A stretch of 64,000 nucleotides of DNA from Auanema rhodensis (lineage: Eukaryota; Nematoda; Chromadorea; Rhabditida; Rhabditidae), in the NCBI GenBank assembly GCA_964057225.1, contig OZ059898.1:16593267-16657266 (forward strand), read 5' to 3'. A model generated the notes under the pieces. That model did no database searches. It saw nothing but the letters and a program-made list of their open reading frames with translations, and was not told the origin of the DNA. The translations under genes and the position numbers were made by a program. Below, piece by piece: positions 53,235 through 64,000 of the stretch. How positions within the stretch are numbered: the first letter of the stretch is position 1; every line of letters starts with the position of its first letter.

Positions 53235-53584
53235 CGTGAAGCGAGTTACATACCAAGTGCACATCACGTGTACATTTAATTAGCATAAATTAAAGTTCAC
53301 CTAAATTTCAAAGTCATGGTTACCATGCACCAATATCAATAAATTTTGTTTTTAGACTAATACGGACATGGGGAATCTAATTTTGAAAACCGCATCTCTA
53401 TATCTTTCACGTGAAGCGAGTTACATACCAAGTGCACATCACGTGTACATTTAATTAGCATAAATTAAAGTTCACGTAAATTTCAAAGTCATGGTTACCA
53501 TGAACCAATATCAATAAATTTTGTTTTTAGACTAATACGGACATGGGGAATCTAATTTTGAAAACCGCATCTCTATATCTTTCA
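53235..53584. repeat. Two adjacent 175-bp monomers (AATAAATTTTG form)
   Basis: In 53235-53409 and 53410-53584, AATAAAAATTTG is changed to AATAAATTTTG (-1 bp) and TATGGAC to TACGGAC, followed by CTCTATATC. The first also has CACCTAAAT and GCACC, the combination that recurs at 59569 and 62032. Confidence 0.91.
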
Positions 53585-54464
53585 CGTGAAGCGAGTTACA
53601 TACCAAGTGCACATCACGTGTACATTTAATTAGCATAAATTAAAGTTCACGTAAATTACAAAGTCATGGTTACCATGAACCAATATCAATAAAAATTTGT
53701 TTTTAGACTAATATGGACATGGGGAATCTAATTTTGAAAACCGCATCTCTTTATCTTTCACGTGAAGCGAGTTACATACCAAGTGCACATCACGTGTACA
53801 TTTAATTAGCATAAATTTAAGTTCACGTAAATTTCAAAGTCATGGTTACCATGAACCAATATCAATAAAAATTTGTTTTTAGACTATTATGGACATGGGG
53901 AATCTAAGTTTGAAAACTGCATCTCTTTATCTTTCACGTGAAGCGAGTTACATACCAAGTGCACATCACGTGTACATTTAATTAGCATAAATTTAAGTTC
54001 ACGTAAATTTCAAAGTCATGGTTACCATGAACCAATATCAATAAAAATTCGTTTTTAGACTAATATGGACATGGGGAATCTAATTTTGAAAACCGCATCT
54101 CTTTATTTTTCACGTGAAGCGAGTTACATACCAAGTGCACATCACGTGTACATTTAATTAGCATAAATTAAAGTTCACCTAAATTTCAAAGTCATGGTTA
54201 CCATGCACCAATATCAATAAAAATTTGTTTTTAGACTAATATGGACATGGGGAATCTAATTTTGAAAACCGCATCTCTTTATCTTTCACGTAAAGCGAGT
54301 TACATACCAAGTGCACATCACGTGTACATTTAATTAGCATAAATTAAAGTTCACGTAAATTACAAAGTCATGGTTACCATGAACCAATATCAATAAAAAT
54401 TTGTTTTTAGACTAATATGGACATGGGGAATCTAATTTTGAAAACCGCATCTCTTTATCTTACA

Positions 54465-55168
54465 CGTGAAGCGAGTTACATACCAAGTGCACATCACGTG
54501 TACATTTAATTAGCATAAATTAAAGTTCACGTAAATTCCAAAGACATGGTTACCATGCACCAATATCAATAAAAATTTGTTTTTAGACTAATATGGACAT
54601 GAGGAATCTAATTTTGAAAACCGCATCTCTTTATCTTTCACCTGAAGCGAGTTACATACCAAGTGCACATCACGTGTACATTTAATTAGCATAAATTAAA
54701 GTTCACGTAAATTTCAAAGTCATGGTTACCATGAACCAATATCAATAAAAAGTTGTTTTTAGACTAATATGGACATGGGGAATCTAATTTTGAAAACCGC
54801 ATCTCTTTATCTTTCACGTGAAGCGAGTTACATACCAAGTGCACATCACGTGTACATTTAATTAGCATAAATTAAAGTTCACGTAAATTTCAAAGTCATG
54901 GTTACCATGCACCAATATCAATAAAAATTTGTTTTTAGACTAATATGGACATGGGGAATCTAATTTTGAAAACCGCATCTCTTTATCTTTCACGTGAAGC
55001 AAGTTACATACCAAGTGCACATCACGTTTACATTTAATTAGCATAAATTAAAGTTCACGTAAATTACAAAGTCATGGTTACCATGCACCAATATCAATAA
55101 AAATTTGTTTTTAGAGTAATATGGACATGGGGAATCTAATTTTGAAAACCGCATCTCTTTATCTTTCA
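54465..55168. repeat. Four-monomer block E1, copy at 57105-57808 (offset 2640 bp)
   Basis: Order is ATTCCAAAGACATGG+GCACC+GAGGAATC, CACCTG+AAAGTTG, GCACC, then GAAGCAAG+CGTTTAC+AATTACAAAG+TTAGAGTAAT. The offset is exactly 15 monomers. The first three monomers also recur at 60272 and 62735. The TTAGAGTAAT monomer opens a 60-codon reading frame on the minus strand, judged below to be a chance product. Confidence 0.9.
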
Positions 55169-55520
55169 CGTGAAGCGAGTTACATACCAAGTGCACATCA
55201 CGTGTACATTTAATTAGCATAAATTAAAGTTCACGTAAATTTCAAAGTCATGGTTACCATGAACCAATATCAATAAAAAGTTGTTTTTAGACTAATATGG
55301 ACATGGGGAATCTAATTTTGAAAACCGCATCTCTTTATCTTTCACGTGAAGCGAGTTACATACCAAGTGCACATCACGTGTACATTTAATTAGCATAAAT
55401 TAAAGTTCACGTAAATTTCAAAGTCATGGTTACCATGCACCAATATCAATAAAAATTTGTTTTTAGACTAATATGGACATGGGGAATCTAATTTTGAAAA
55501 CCGCATCTCTTTATCTTTCA

Positions 55521-56752
55521 CGTGAAGCAAGTTACATACCAAGTGCACATCACGTGTACATTTAATTAGCATAAATTAAAGTTCACGTAAATTTCAAAGT
55601 CATGGTTACCATGAACCAATATCAATAAAAATTTGTTTTTAGACTAATATGGACATGGGGAATCTAATTTTAAAAACAGCATCTCTTTATCTTTCACGTG
55701 AAGCGAGTTACATACCAAGTGCACATCACGTGTACATTTAATTAGCATAAATTTAAGTTCACGTAAATTTCAAAGTCATGGTTACCATGAACCAATATCA
55801 ATAAAAAGTTGTTTTTAGACTAATATGGACATGGGGAATCTAATTTTGAAAACCGCATCTCTATATCTTTCACGTGAAGCGAGTTACATACCAAGTGCAC
55901 ATCACGTGTACATTTAATTAGCATAAATTAAAGTTCACGTAAATTTCAAAGTCATGGTTACCATGCACCAATATCAATAAAAATTTGTTTTTAGACTAAT
56001 ATGGACATGGGGAATCTAATTTTGAAAACCGCATCTCTTTATCTTTCACGTGAAGCGAGTTACATACCAAGTGCACATCACGTGTACATTTAATTAGCAT
56101 AAATTTAAGTTCACGTAAATTTCAAAGTCATGGTTACCATGAACCAATATCAATAAAAAGTTGTTTTTAGACTAATATGGACATGGGGAATCTAATTTTG
56201 AAAACCGCATCTCTATATCTTTCACGTGAAGCGAGTTACATACCAAGTGCACATCACGTGTACATTTAATTAGCATAAATTAAAGTTCACGTAAATTTCA
56301 AAGTCATGGTTACCATGAACCAATATCAATAAAAATTTGTTTTTAGACTAATATGGACATGGGGAATCTAATTTTAAAAACAGCATCTCTTTATCTTTCA
56401 CGTGAAGCGAGTTACATACCAAGTGCACATCACGTGTACATTTAATTAGCATAAATTAAAGTTCACGTAAATTACAAAGTCATGGTTACCATGAACCAAT
56501 ATCAATAAAAATTTGTTTTTAGACTAATATAGACATGGGGAATCTAATTTTGAAAACCGCATCTCTTTATCTTTCACGTGAAGCGAGTTACATACCAAGT
56601 GCACATCACGTGTACATTTAATTAGCATAAATTTAAGTTCACGTAAATTTCAAAGTCATGGTTACCATGAACCAATATCAATAAAAATTTGTTTTTAGAC
56701 TAATATGGACATGGGGAATCTAATTTTGAAAACCGCATCTCTTTATCTTACA
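55521..56752. repeat. Seven-monomer block E2, copy at 60800-62031 (offset 5279 bp)
   Basis: Order is GAAGCAAG+TTTTAAAAACAGC, ATTTAAG+AAAGTTG+CTATATC, GCACC, ATTTAAG+AAAGTTG+CTATATC, TTTTAAAAACAGC, AATTACAAAG, ATTTAAG. The offset is 30 monomers minus 1 bp. One private change is ATATAGACATGG at about 56528. Confidence 0.87.
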
Positions 56753-57104
56753 CGTGAAGCGAGTTACATACCAAGTGCACATCACGTGTACATTTAATTA
56801 GCATAAATTAAAGTTCACGTAAATTCCAAAGACATGGTTACCATGCACCAATATCAATAAAAAGTTGTTTTTAGACTAATATGGACATGGGGAATCTAAT
56901 TTTGAAAACCGCATCTCTATATCTTTCACGTGAAGCGAGTTACATACCAAGTGCACATCACGTGTACATTTAATTAGCATAAATTAAAGTTCACGTAAAT
57001 TCCAAAGACATGGTTACCATGCACCAATATCAATAAAAATTTGTTTTTAGACTAATATGGACATGGGGAATCTAATTTTGAAAACCGCATCTCTTTATCT
57101 TACA

Positions 57105-57808
57105 CGTGAAGCGAGTTACATACCAAGTGCACATCACGTGTACATTTAATTAGCATAAATTAAAGTTCACGTAAATTCCAAAGACATGGTTACCATGCAC
57201 CAATATCAATAAAAATTTGTTTTTAGACTAATATGGACATGAGGAATCTAATTTTGAAAACCGCATCTCTTTATCTTTCACCTGAAGCGAGTTACATACC
57301 AAGTGCACATCACGTGTACATTTAATTAGCATAAATTAAAGTTCACGTAAATTTCAAAGTCATGGTTACCATGAACCAATATCAATAAAAAGTTGTTTTT
57401 AGACTAATATGGACATGGGGAATCTAATTTTGAAAACCGCATCTCTTTATCTTTCACGTGAAGCGAGTTACATACCAAGTGCACATCACGTGTACATTTA
57501 ATTAGCATAAATTAAAGTTCACGTAAATTTCAAAGTCATGGTTACCATGCACCAATATCAATAAAAATTTGTTTTTAGACTAATATGGACATGGGGAATC
57601 TAATTTTGAAAACCGCATCTCTTTATCTTTCACGTGAAGCAAGTTACATACCAAGTGCACATCACGTTTACATTTAATTAGCATAAATTAAAGTTCACGT
57701 AAATTACAAAGTCATGGTTACCATGCACCAATATCAATAAAAATTTGTTTTTAGAGTAATATGGACATGGGGAATCTAATTTTGAAAACCGCATCTCTTT
57801 ATCTTTCA
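57105..57808. repeat. Four-monomer block E1, copy 2
   Basis: It repeats the marker order of 54465-55168 including TTAGAGTAAT at about 57753. The preceding monomers differ: here two further ATTCCAAAGAC monomers (56753 and 56929) precede it, giving three in a row. Confidence 0.9.
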
Positions 57809-58864
57809 CGTGAAGCGAGTTACATACCAAGTGCACATCACGTGTACATTTAATTAGCATAAATTAAAGTTCACGTAAATTTCAAAGTCATGGTTACCAT
57901 GCACCAATATCAATAAAAATTTGTTTTTAGACTAATATGGACATGGGGAATCTAATTTTGAAAACCGCAGCTCTATATCTTTCACGTGAAGCGAGTTACA
58001 TACCAAGTGCACATCACGTGTACATTTAATTAGCATAAATTAAAGTTCACGTAAATTTCAAAGTCATGGTTACCATGCACCAATATCAATAAAAATTTGT
58101 TTTTAGACTAATATGGACATGGGGAATCTAATTTTGAAAACCGCATCTCTTTATCTTTCACGTGAAGCGAGTTACATACCAAGTGCACATCACGTGTACA
58201 TTTAATTAGCATAAATTTAAGTTCACGTAAATTTCAAAGTCATGGTTACCATGAACCAATATCAATAAAAAGTTGTTTTTAGACTAATATGGACATGGGG
58301 AATCTAATTTTGAAAACCGCATCTCTATATCTTTCACGTGAAGCGAGTTACATACCAAGTGCACATCACGTGTACATTTAATTAGCATAAATTAAAGTTC
58401 ACGTAAATTTCAAAGTCATGGTTACCATGAACCAATATCAATAAAAATTTGTTTTTAGACTAATATGGACATGGGGAATCTAATTTTGAAAACCGCATCT
58501 CTTTATCTTTCACGTGAAGCAAGTTACATACCAAGTGCACATCACGTGTACATTTAATTAGCATAAATTAAAGTTCACGTAAATTTCAAAGTCATGGTTA
58601 CCATGAACCAATATCAATAAAAATTTGTTTTTAGACTAATATGGACATGGGGAATCTAATTTTAAAAACAGCATCTCTTTATCTTTCACGTGAAGCGAGT
58701 TACATACCAAGTGCACATCACGTGTACATTTAATTAGCATAAATTTAAGTTCACGTAAATTTCAAAGTCATGGTTACCATGAACCAATATCAATAAAAAT
58801 TCGTTTTTAGACTAATATGGACATGGGGAATCTAATTTTGAAAACCGCATCTCTTTATCTTTCA

Positions 58865-60799
58865 CGTGAAGCGAGTTACATACCAAGTGCACATCACGTG
58901 TACATTTAATTAGCATAAATTTAAGTTCACGTAAATTTCAAAGTCATGGTTACCATGAACCAATATCAATAAAAAGTTGTTTTTAGACTAATATGGACAT
59001 GGGGAATCTAATTTTGAAAACCGCATCTCTATATCTTTCACGTGAAGCGAGTTACATACCAAGTGCACATCACGTGTACATTTAATTAGCATAAATTAAA
59101 GTTCACGTAAATTTCAAAGTCATGGTTACCATGAACCAATATCAATAAAAATTTGTTTTTAGACTAATATGGACATGGGGAATCTAATTTTAAAAACAGC
59201 ATCTCTTTATCTTTCACGTGAAGCGAGTTACATACCAAGTGCACATCACGTGTACATTTAATTAGCATAAATTAAAGTTCACGTAAATTACAAAGTCATG
59301 GTTACCATGAACCAATATCAATAAAAATTTGTTTTTAGACTAATATGGACATGGGGAATCTAATTTTGAAAACCGCATCTCTTTATCTTTCACGTGAAGC
59401 GAGTTACATACCAAGTGCACATCACGTGTACATTTAATTAGCATAAATTTAAGTTCACGTAAATTTCAAAGTCATGGTTACCATGAACCAATATCAATAA
59501 AAATTTGTTTTTAGACTAATATGGACATGGGGAATCTAATTTTGAAAACCGCATCTCTTTATCTTTCACGTGAAGCGAGTTACATACCAAGTGCACATCA
59601 CGTGTACATTTAATTAGCATAAATTAAAGTTCACCTAAATTTCAAAGTCATGGTTACCATGCACCAATATCAATAAATTTTGTTTTTAGACTAATACGGA
59701 CATGGGGAATCTAATTTTGAAAACCGCATCTCTATATCTTTCACGTGAAGCGAGTTACATACCAAGTGCACATCACGTGTACATTTAATTAGCATAAATT
59801 AAAGTTCACGTAAATTTCAAAGTCATGGTTACCATGAACCAATATCAATGAAAATTTGTTTTCAGACTAATATGGACATGGGGAATCTAATTTTGAAAAC
59901 CGCATCTTTTTATCTTTGACGTGAAGCGAGTTACATACCAAGTGCACATCACGTGTACGTTTAATTAGCATAAATTAAAGTTCACGTAAATTTCAAAGTC
60001 ATGGTTACCATGCACCAATATCAATAAAAATTTGTTTTTAGACTAATATGGACATGGGGAATCTAATTTTGAAAACCGCATCTCTTTATCTTTCACGTGA
60101 AGCGAGTTACATACCAAGTGCACATCACGTGTACATTTAATTAGCATAAATTAAAGTTCACGTAAATTTCAAAGTCATGGTTACCATGAACCAATATCAA
60201 CAAAAATTTGTTTTTAGACTAATATGGACATGGGGAATCTAATTTTGAAAACCGCATCTCTTTATCTTTCACGTGAAGCGAGTTACATACCAAGTGCACA
60301 TCACGTGTACATTTAATTAGCATAAATTAAAGTTCACGTAAATTCCAAAGACATGGTTACCATGCACCAATATCAATAAAAATTTGTTTTTAGACTAATA
60401 TGGACATGAGGAATCTAATTTTGAAAACCGCATCTCTTTATCTTTCACCTGAAGCGAGTTACATACCAAGTGCACATCACGTGTACATTTAATTAGCATA
60501 AATTAAAGTTCACGTAAATTTCAAAGTCATGGTTACCATGAACCAATATCAATAAAAAGTTGTTTTTAGACTAATATGGACATGGGGAATCTAATTTTGA
60601 AAACCGCATCTCTTTATCTTTCACGTGAAGCGAGTTACATACCAAGTGCACATCACGTGTACATTTAATTAGCATAAATTAAAGTTCACGTAAATTTCAA
60701 AGTCATGGTTACCATGCACCAATATCAATAAAAATTTGTTTTTAGACTAATATGGACATGGGGAATCTAATTTTGAAAACCGCATCTCTTTATCTTTCA
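58865..60799. repeat. 11-monomer block E3, copy 1
   Basis: It shares with 61328-63262 the order ATTTAAG+AAAGTTG+CTATATC, TTTTAAAAACAGC, AATTACAAAG, ATTTAAG, the 175-bp CACCTAAAT unit, CAATGAAAATTTGTTTTCAG+TTTGACG, GTACGTTTAATT, CAACAAAA, ATTCCAAAGAC+GAGGAATC, CACCTG+AAAGTTG, GCACC. The constant offset is 2463 bp (14 monomers minus 1 bp). Confidence 0.9.
59569..59743. repeat. 175-bp monomer (AATAAATTTTG form), copy 3
   Basis: It carries CACCTAAAT, GCACC, AATAAATTTTG, TACGGACATGG and CTCTATATC, the same combination as the unit at 53235. It is part of block E3. Confidence 0.9.
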
Positions 60800-61327
60800 C
60801 GTGAAGCAAGTTACATACCAAGTGCACATCACGTGTACATTTAATTAGCATAAATTAAAGTTCACGTAAATTTCAAAGTCATGGTTACCATGAACCAATA
60901 TCAATAAAAATTTGTTTTTAGACTAATATGGACATGGGGAATCTAATTTTAAAAACAGCATCTCTTTATCTTTCACGTGAAGCGAGTTACATACCAAGTG
61001 CACATCACGTGTACATTTAATTAGCATAAATTTAAGTTCACGTAAATTTCAAAGTCATGGTTACCATGAACCAATATCAATAAAAAGTTGTTTTTAGACT
61101 AATATGGACATGGGGAATCTAATTTTGAAAACCGCATCTCTATATCTTTCACGTGAAGCGAGTTACATACCAAGTGCACATCACGTGTACATTTAATTAG
61201 CATAAATTAAAGTTCACGTAAATTTCAAAGTCATGGTTACCATGCACCAATATCAATAAAAATTTGTTTTTAGACTAATATGGACATGGGGAATCTAATT
61301 TTGAAAACCGCATCTCTTTATCTTTCA

Positions 61328-63262
61328 CGTGAAGCGAGTTACATACCAAGTGCACATCACGTGTACATTTAATTAGCATAAATTTAAGTTCACGTAAATT
61401 TCAAAGTCATGGTTACCATGAACCAATATCAATAAAAAGTTGTTTTTAGACTAATATGGACATGGGGAATCTAATTTTGAAAACCGCATCTCTATATCTT
61501 TCACGTGAAGCGAGTTACATACCAAGTGCACATCACGTGTACATTTAATTAGCATAAATTAAAGTTCACGTAAATTTCAAAGTCATGGTTACCATGAACC
61601 AATATCAATAAAAATTTGTTTTTAGACTAATATGGACATGGGGAATCTAATTTTAAAAACAGCATCTCTTTATCTTTCACGTGAAGCGAGTTACATACCA
61701 AGTGCACATCACGTGTACATTTAATTAGCATAAATTAAAGTTCACGTAAATTACAAAGTCATGGTTACCATGAACCAATATCAATAAAAATTTGTTTTTA
61801 GACTAATATGGACATGGGGAATCTAATTTTGAAAACCGCATCTCTTTATCTTTCACGTGAAGCGAGTTACATACCAAGTGCACATCACGTGTACATTTAA
61901 TTAGCATAAATTTAAGTTCACGTAAATTTCAAAGTCATGGTTACCATGAACCAATATCAATAAAAATTTGTTTTTAGACTAATATGGACATGGGGAATCT
62001 AATTTTGAAAACCGCATCTCTTTATCTTTCACGTGAAGCGAGTTACATACCAAGTGCACATCACGTGTACATTTAATTAGCATAAATTAAAGTTCACCTA
62101 AATTTCAAAGTCATGGTTACCATGCACCAATATCAATAAATTTTGTTTTTAGACTAATACGGACATGGGGAATCTAATTTTGAAAACCGCATCTCTATAT
62201 CTTTCACGTGAAGCGAGTTACATACCAAGTGCACATCACGTGTACATTTAATTAGCATAAATTAAAGTTCACGTAAATTTCAAAGTCATGGTTACCATGA
62301 ACCAATATCAATGAAAATTTGTTTTCAGACTAATATGGACATGGGGAATCTAATTTTGAAAACCGCATCTTTTTATCTTTGACGTGAAGCGAGTTACATA
62401 CCAAGTGCACATCACGTGTACGTTTAATTAGCATAAATTAAAGTTCACGTAAATTTCAAAGTCATGGTTACCATGCACCAATATCAATAAAAATTTGTTT
62501 TTAGACTAATATGGACATGGGGAATCTAATTTTGAAAACCGCATCTCTTTATCTTTCACGTGAAGCGAGTTACATACCAAGTGCACATCACGTGTACATT
62601 TAATTAGCATAAATTAAAGTTCACGTAAATTTCAAAGTCATGGTTACCATGAACCAATATCAACAAAAATTTGTTTTTAGACTAATATGGACATGGGGAA
62701 TCTAATTTTGAAAACCGCATCTCTTTATCTTTCACGTGAAGCGAGTTACATACCAAGTGCACATCACGTGTACATTTAATTAGCATAAATTAAAGTTCAC
62801 GTAAATTCCAAAGACATGGTTACCATGCACCAATATCAATAAAAATTTGTTTTTAGACTAATATGGACATGAGGAATCTAATTTTGAAAACCGCATCTCT
62901 TTATCTTTCACCTGAAGCGAGTTACATACCAAGTGCACATCACGTGTACATTTAATTAGCATAAATTAAAGTTCACGTAAATTTCAAAGTCATGGTTACC
63001 ATGAACCAATATCAATAAAAAGTTGTTTTTAGACTAATATGGACATGGGGAATCTAATTTTGAAAACCGCATCTCTTTATCTTTCACGTGAAGCGAGTTA
63101 CATACCAAGTGCACATCACGTGTACATTTAATTAGCATAAATTAAAGTTCACGTAAATTTCAAAGTCATGGTTACCATGCACCAATATCAATAAAAATTT
63201 GTTTTTAGACTAATATGGACATGGGGAATCTAATTTTGAAAACCGCATCTCTTTATCTTTCA
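61328..63262. repeat. 11-monomer block E3, copy 2
   Basis: This is the downstream copy of 58865-60799. It overlaps the copy of block E2 (60800-62031), so the two duplications are nested and happened at different times. After 63262 the copies diverge (AAAGTTG here, TTTTAAAAACAGC at 60948). Confidence 0.9.
62032..62206. repeat. 175-bp monomer (AATAAATTTTG form), copy 4
   Basis: It shows the same combination as the unit at 59569, 2463 bp downstream. It brings the total of 175-bp units in the window to six, of two different deletion types. Confidence 0.9.
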
Positions 63263-63966
63263 CGTGAAGCAAGTTACATACCAAGTGCACATCACGTGTA
63301 CATTTAATTAGCATAAATTAAAGTTCACGTAAATTTCAAAGTCATGGTTACCATGAACCAATATCAATAAAAAGTTGTTTTTAGACTAATATGGACATGG
63401 GGAATCTAATTTTGAAAACCGCATCTCTTTATCTTTCACGTGAAGCGAGTTACATACCAAGTGCACATCACGTGTACATTTAATTAGCATAAATTAAAGT
63501 TCACGTAAATTTCAAAGTCATGGTTACCATGCACCAATATCAATAAAAATTTGTTTTTAGACTAATATGGACATGGGGAATCTAATTTTGAAAACCGCAT
63601 CTCTTTATCTTTCACGTGAAGCGAGTTACATACCAAGTGCACATCACGTGTACATTTAATTAGCATAAATTAAAGTTCACGTAAATTACAAAGTCATGGT
63701 TACCATGAACCAATATCAATAAAAATTTGTTTTTAGACTAATATGGACATGGGGATTCTAATTATGAAAACCGCATCTCTTTATCTTTCACGTGAAGCGA
63801 GTTACATACCAAGTGCACATCACGTGTACATTTAATTAGCATAAATTAAAGTTCACGTAAATTTCAAAGTCATGGTTACCATGAACCAATATCAACAAAA
63901 ATTTGTTTTTAGACTAATATGGACATGGGGAATCTAATTTTGAAAACCGCATCTCTTTATCTTTCA

Positions 63967-64000
63967 CGTGAAGCGAGTTACATACCAAGTGCACATCACG
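63967..64000. repeat. Partial satellite monomer at the right edge (34 bp)
   Basis: This is the beginning of the 364th unit, through GCACATCACG, cut by the window end. The left edge falls at unit position 1 by coincidence of the window, so the array very likely continues on both sides. Confidence 0.95.

Larger units (their letters stand above)
1..64000. repeat. Satellite DNA array, 176-bp monomer, 363 complete copies
   Basis: The window is filled by head-to-tail copies of one 176-bp unit. Numbering from the CGTGAAG landmark at base 1, unit starts recur at 1, 177, 353 and so on, and the last start is at 63967. After adding up the visible indels (+8, four of +17, two of +4, six of -1), the start-to-start distance equals 363 units exactly, so both the period and the indel list are self-consistent. 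Copies differ mostly by one to a few substitutions. All are in the same orientation. Composition is about 32% G+C. The unit is close to the nucleosome repeat length, which is typical of centromeric satellites; the centromere assignment is inference, since no kinetochore-specific mark can be read from sequence. No gene, transposable element or unique spacer interrupts the array. Confidence 0.98.
51643..64000. repeat. Array domain E: ATTTAAG / AAAGTTG / CTATATC / CACCTG variants
   Basis: Markers are AAATTTAAG, TAAAAAGTTG, CTCTATATC, AAATTCCAAAGACATGG, TCACCTGAAG, GAAGCAAG, AATTACAAAG and TTTTAAAAACAGC. Most length variants other than the 193-bp class occur here. Variants are more numerous per monomer than in domains C and D, by eye. 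The array runs off the right edge. Confidence 0.74.

Noticed and set aside
55038-55220. 60-aa open reading frame on the minus strand
   Set aside because: It arises from a single stop-removing substitution in one satellite monomer and spans a unit boundary. There is no recognisable domain, and equivalent frames in neighbouring monomers are closed.
57678-57860. Second identical 60-aa frame on the minus strand
   Set aside because: It is a copy of the first through the 2640-bp block duplication, so it is not independent support for coding.
1-64000. CRISPR array
   Set aside because: Repeats are contiguous 176-bp units without unique spacers; the differences are scattered substitutions inside the unit.
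1-64000. Poly(A) signals (AATAAA) once per monomer on the plus strand
   Set aside because: AATAAA at about unit position 104 is a by-product of an A/T-rich unit repeated 363 times. No gene end is associated with it.
1-64000. CACGTG motifs as promoter elements
   Set aside because: There is no transcription unit, TATA element or initiator context to support promoters. The motifs are kept only as a finding about possible protein binding or unit ancestry.
1-64000. rDNA spacer, tRNA cluster or telomeric repeat
   Set aside because: No rRNA or tRNA-like segment, no cloverleaf-compatible A/B boxes, and no TTAGGG- or TTTAGGG-type tracts were seen.

Overview
The whole 64-kb window is one tandem satellite-DNA array, edge to edge, with no gene. 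The basic unit is a 176-bp monomer of about 32% G+C (56 of 176 bases in my hand consensus). All copies are head to tail in one orientation. Counting unit starts at the CGTGAAG landmark and summing the indels I found gives exactly 363 complete monomers plus a 34-bp partial at the right edge. Of these, 350 are 176 bp and 13 are length variants (one 184 bp, four 193 bp, two 180 bp, six 175 bp). I see no unique sequence, transposon, inversion, RNA gene, microsatellite tract or credible coding region.

This architecture points to a eukaryotic constitutive heterochromatin block, most plausibly centromeric or pericentromeric and less certainly subtelomeric or a sex- or B-chromosome block. A unit of 170-180 bp is typical of centromeric satellites (human alpha satellite about 171 bp, Arabidopsis about 178 bp), but I do not recognise this monomer and cannot name the species. 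It does not match the human or Arabidopsis centromere repeats as I know them.

Sequence variants divide the array into overlapping domains. Domain A (1-11.6 kb) carries CCGAG, GACATGG and GGGAAATC variants and a 5-monomer higher-order repeat. A rearranged 184-bp monomer at 11.6-11.8 kb leads into domain B (11.8-19 kb; CGTAAAC, AAAAGCGC, GCATATATT), with another 5-mer repeat. Domain C (19-28.5 kb) is marked by CTAGGATGG, AACAAAT and CTTGATC and contains an adjacent 10/11-monomer duplication. Domain D (28.5-51.6 kb) is marked by the AACTAAT...CAACAAAA...TTTTGAG haplotype, CGTTTAC and four 193-bp monomers. It is a mosaic of multi-kilobase duplications. Domain E (51.6-64 kb) carries ATTTAAG, AAAGTTG, CTATATC, ATTCCAAAGAC and CACCTG, and 14- to 30-monomer duplications.

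The main biology here is array evolution. Duplicated blocks are nested and several copies switch source part-way, as expected from repeated unequal exchange or template switching. Many offsets are multiples of five monomers (5, 10, 15, 25, 30), and two rearrangement steps are exactly 880 bp. Each monomer also carries spaced CACGT motifs and a conserved 13-bp dyad, CATGGTTACCATG, whose flanking symmetric positions are among the commonest polymorphic sites.
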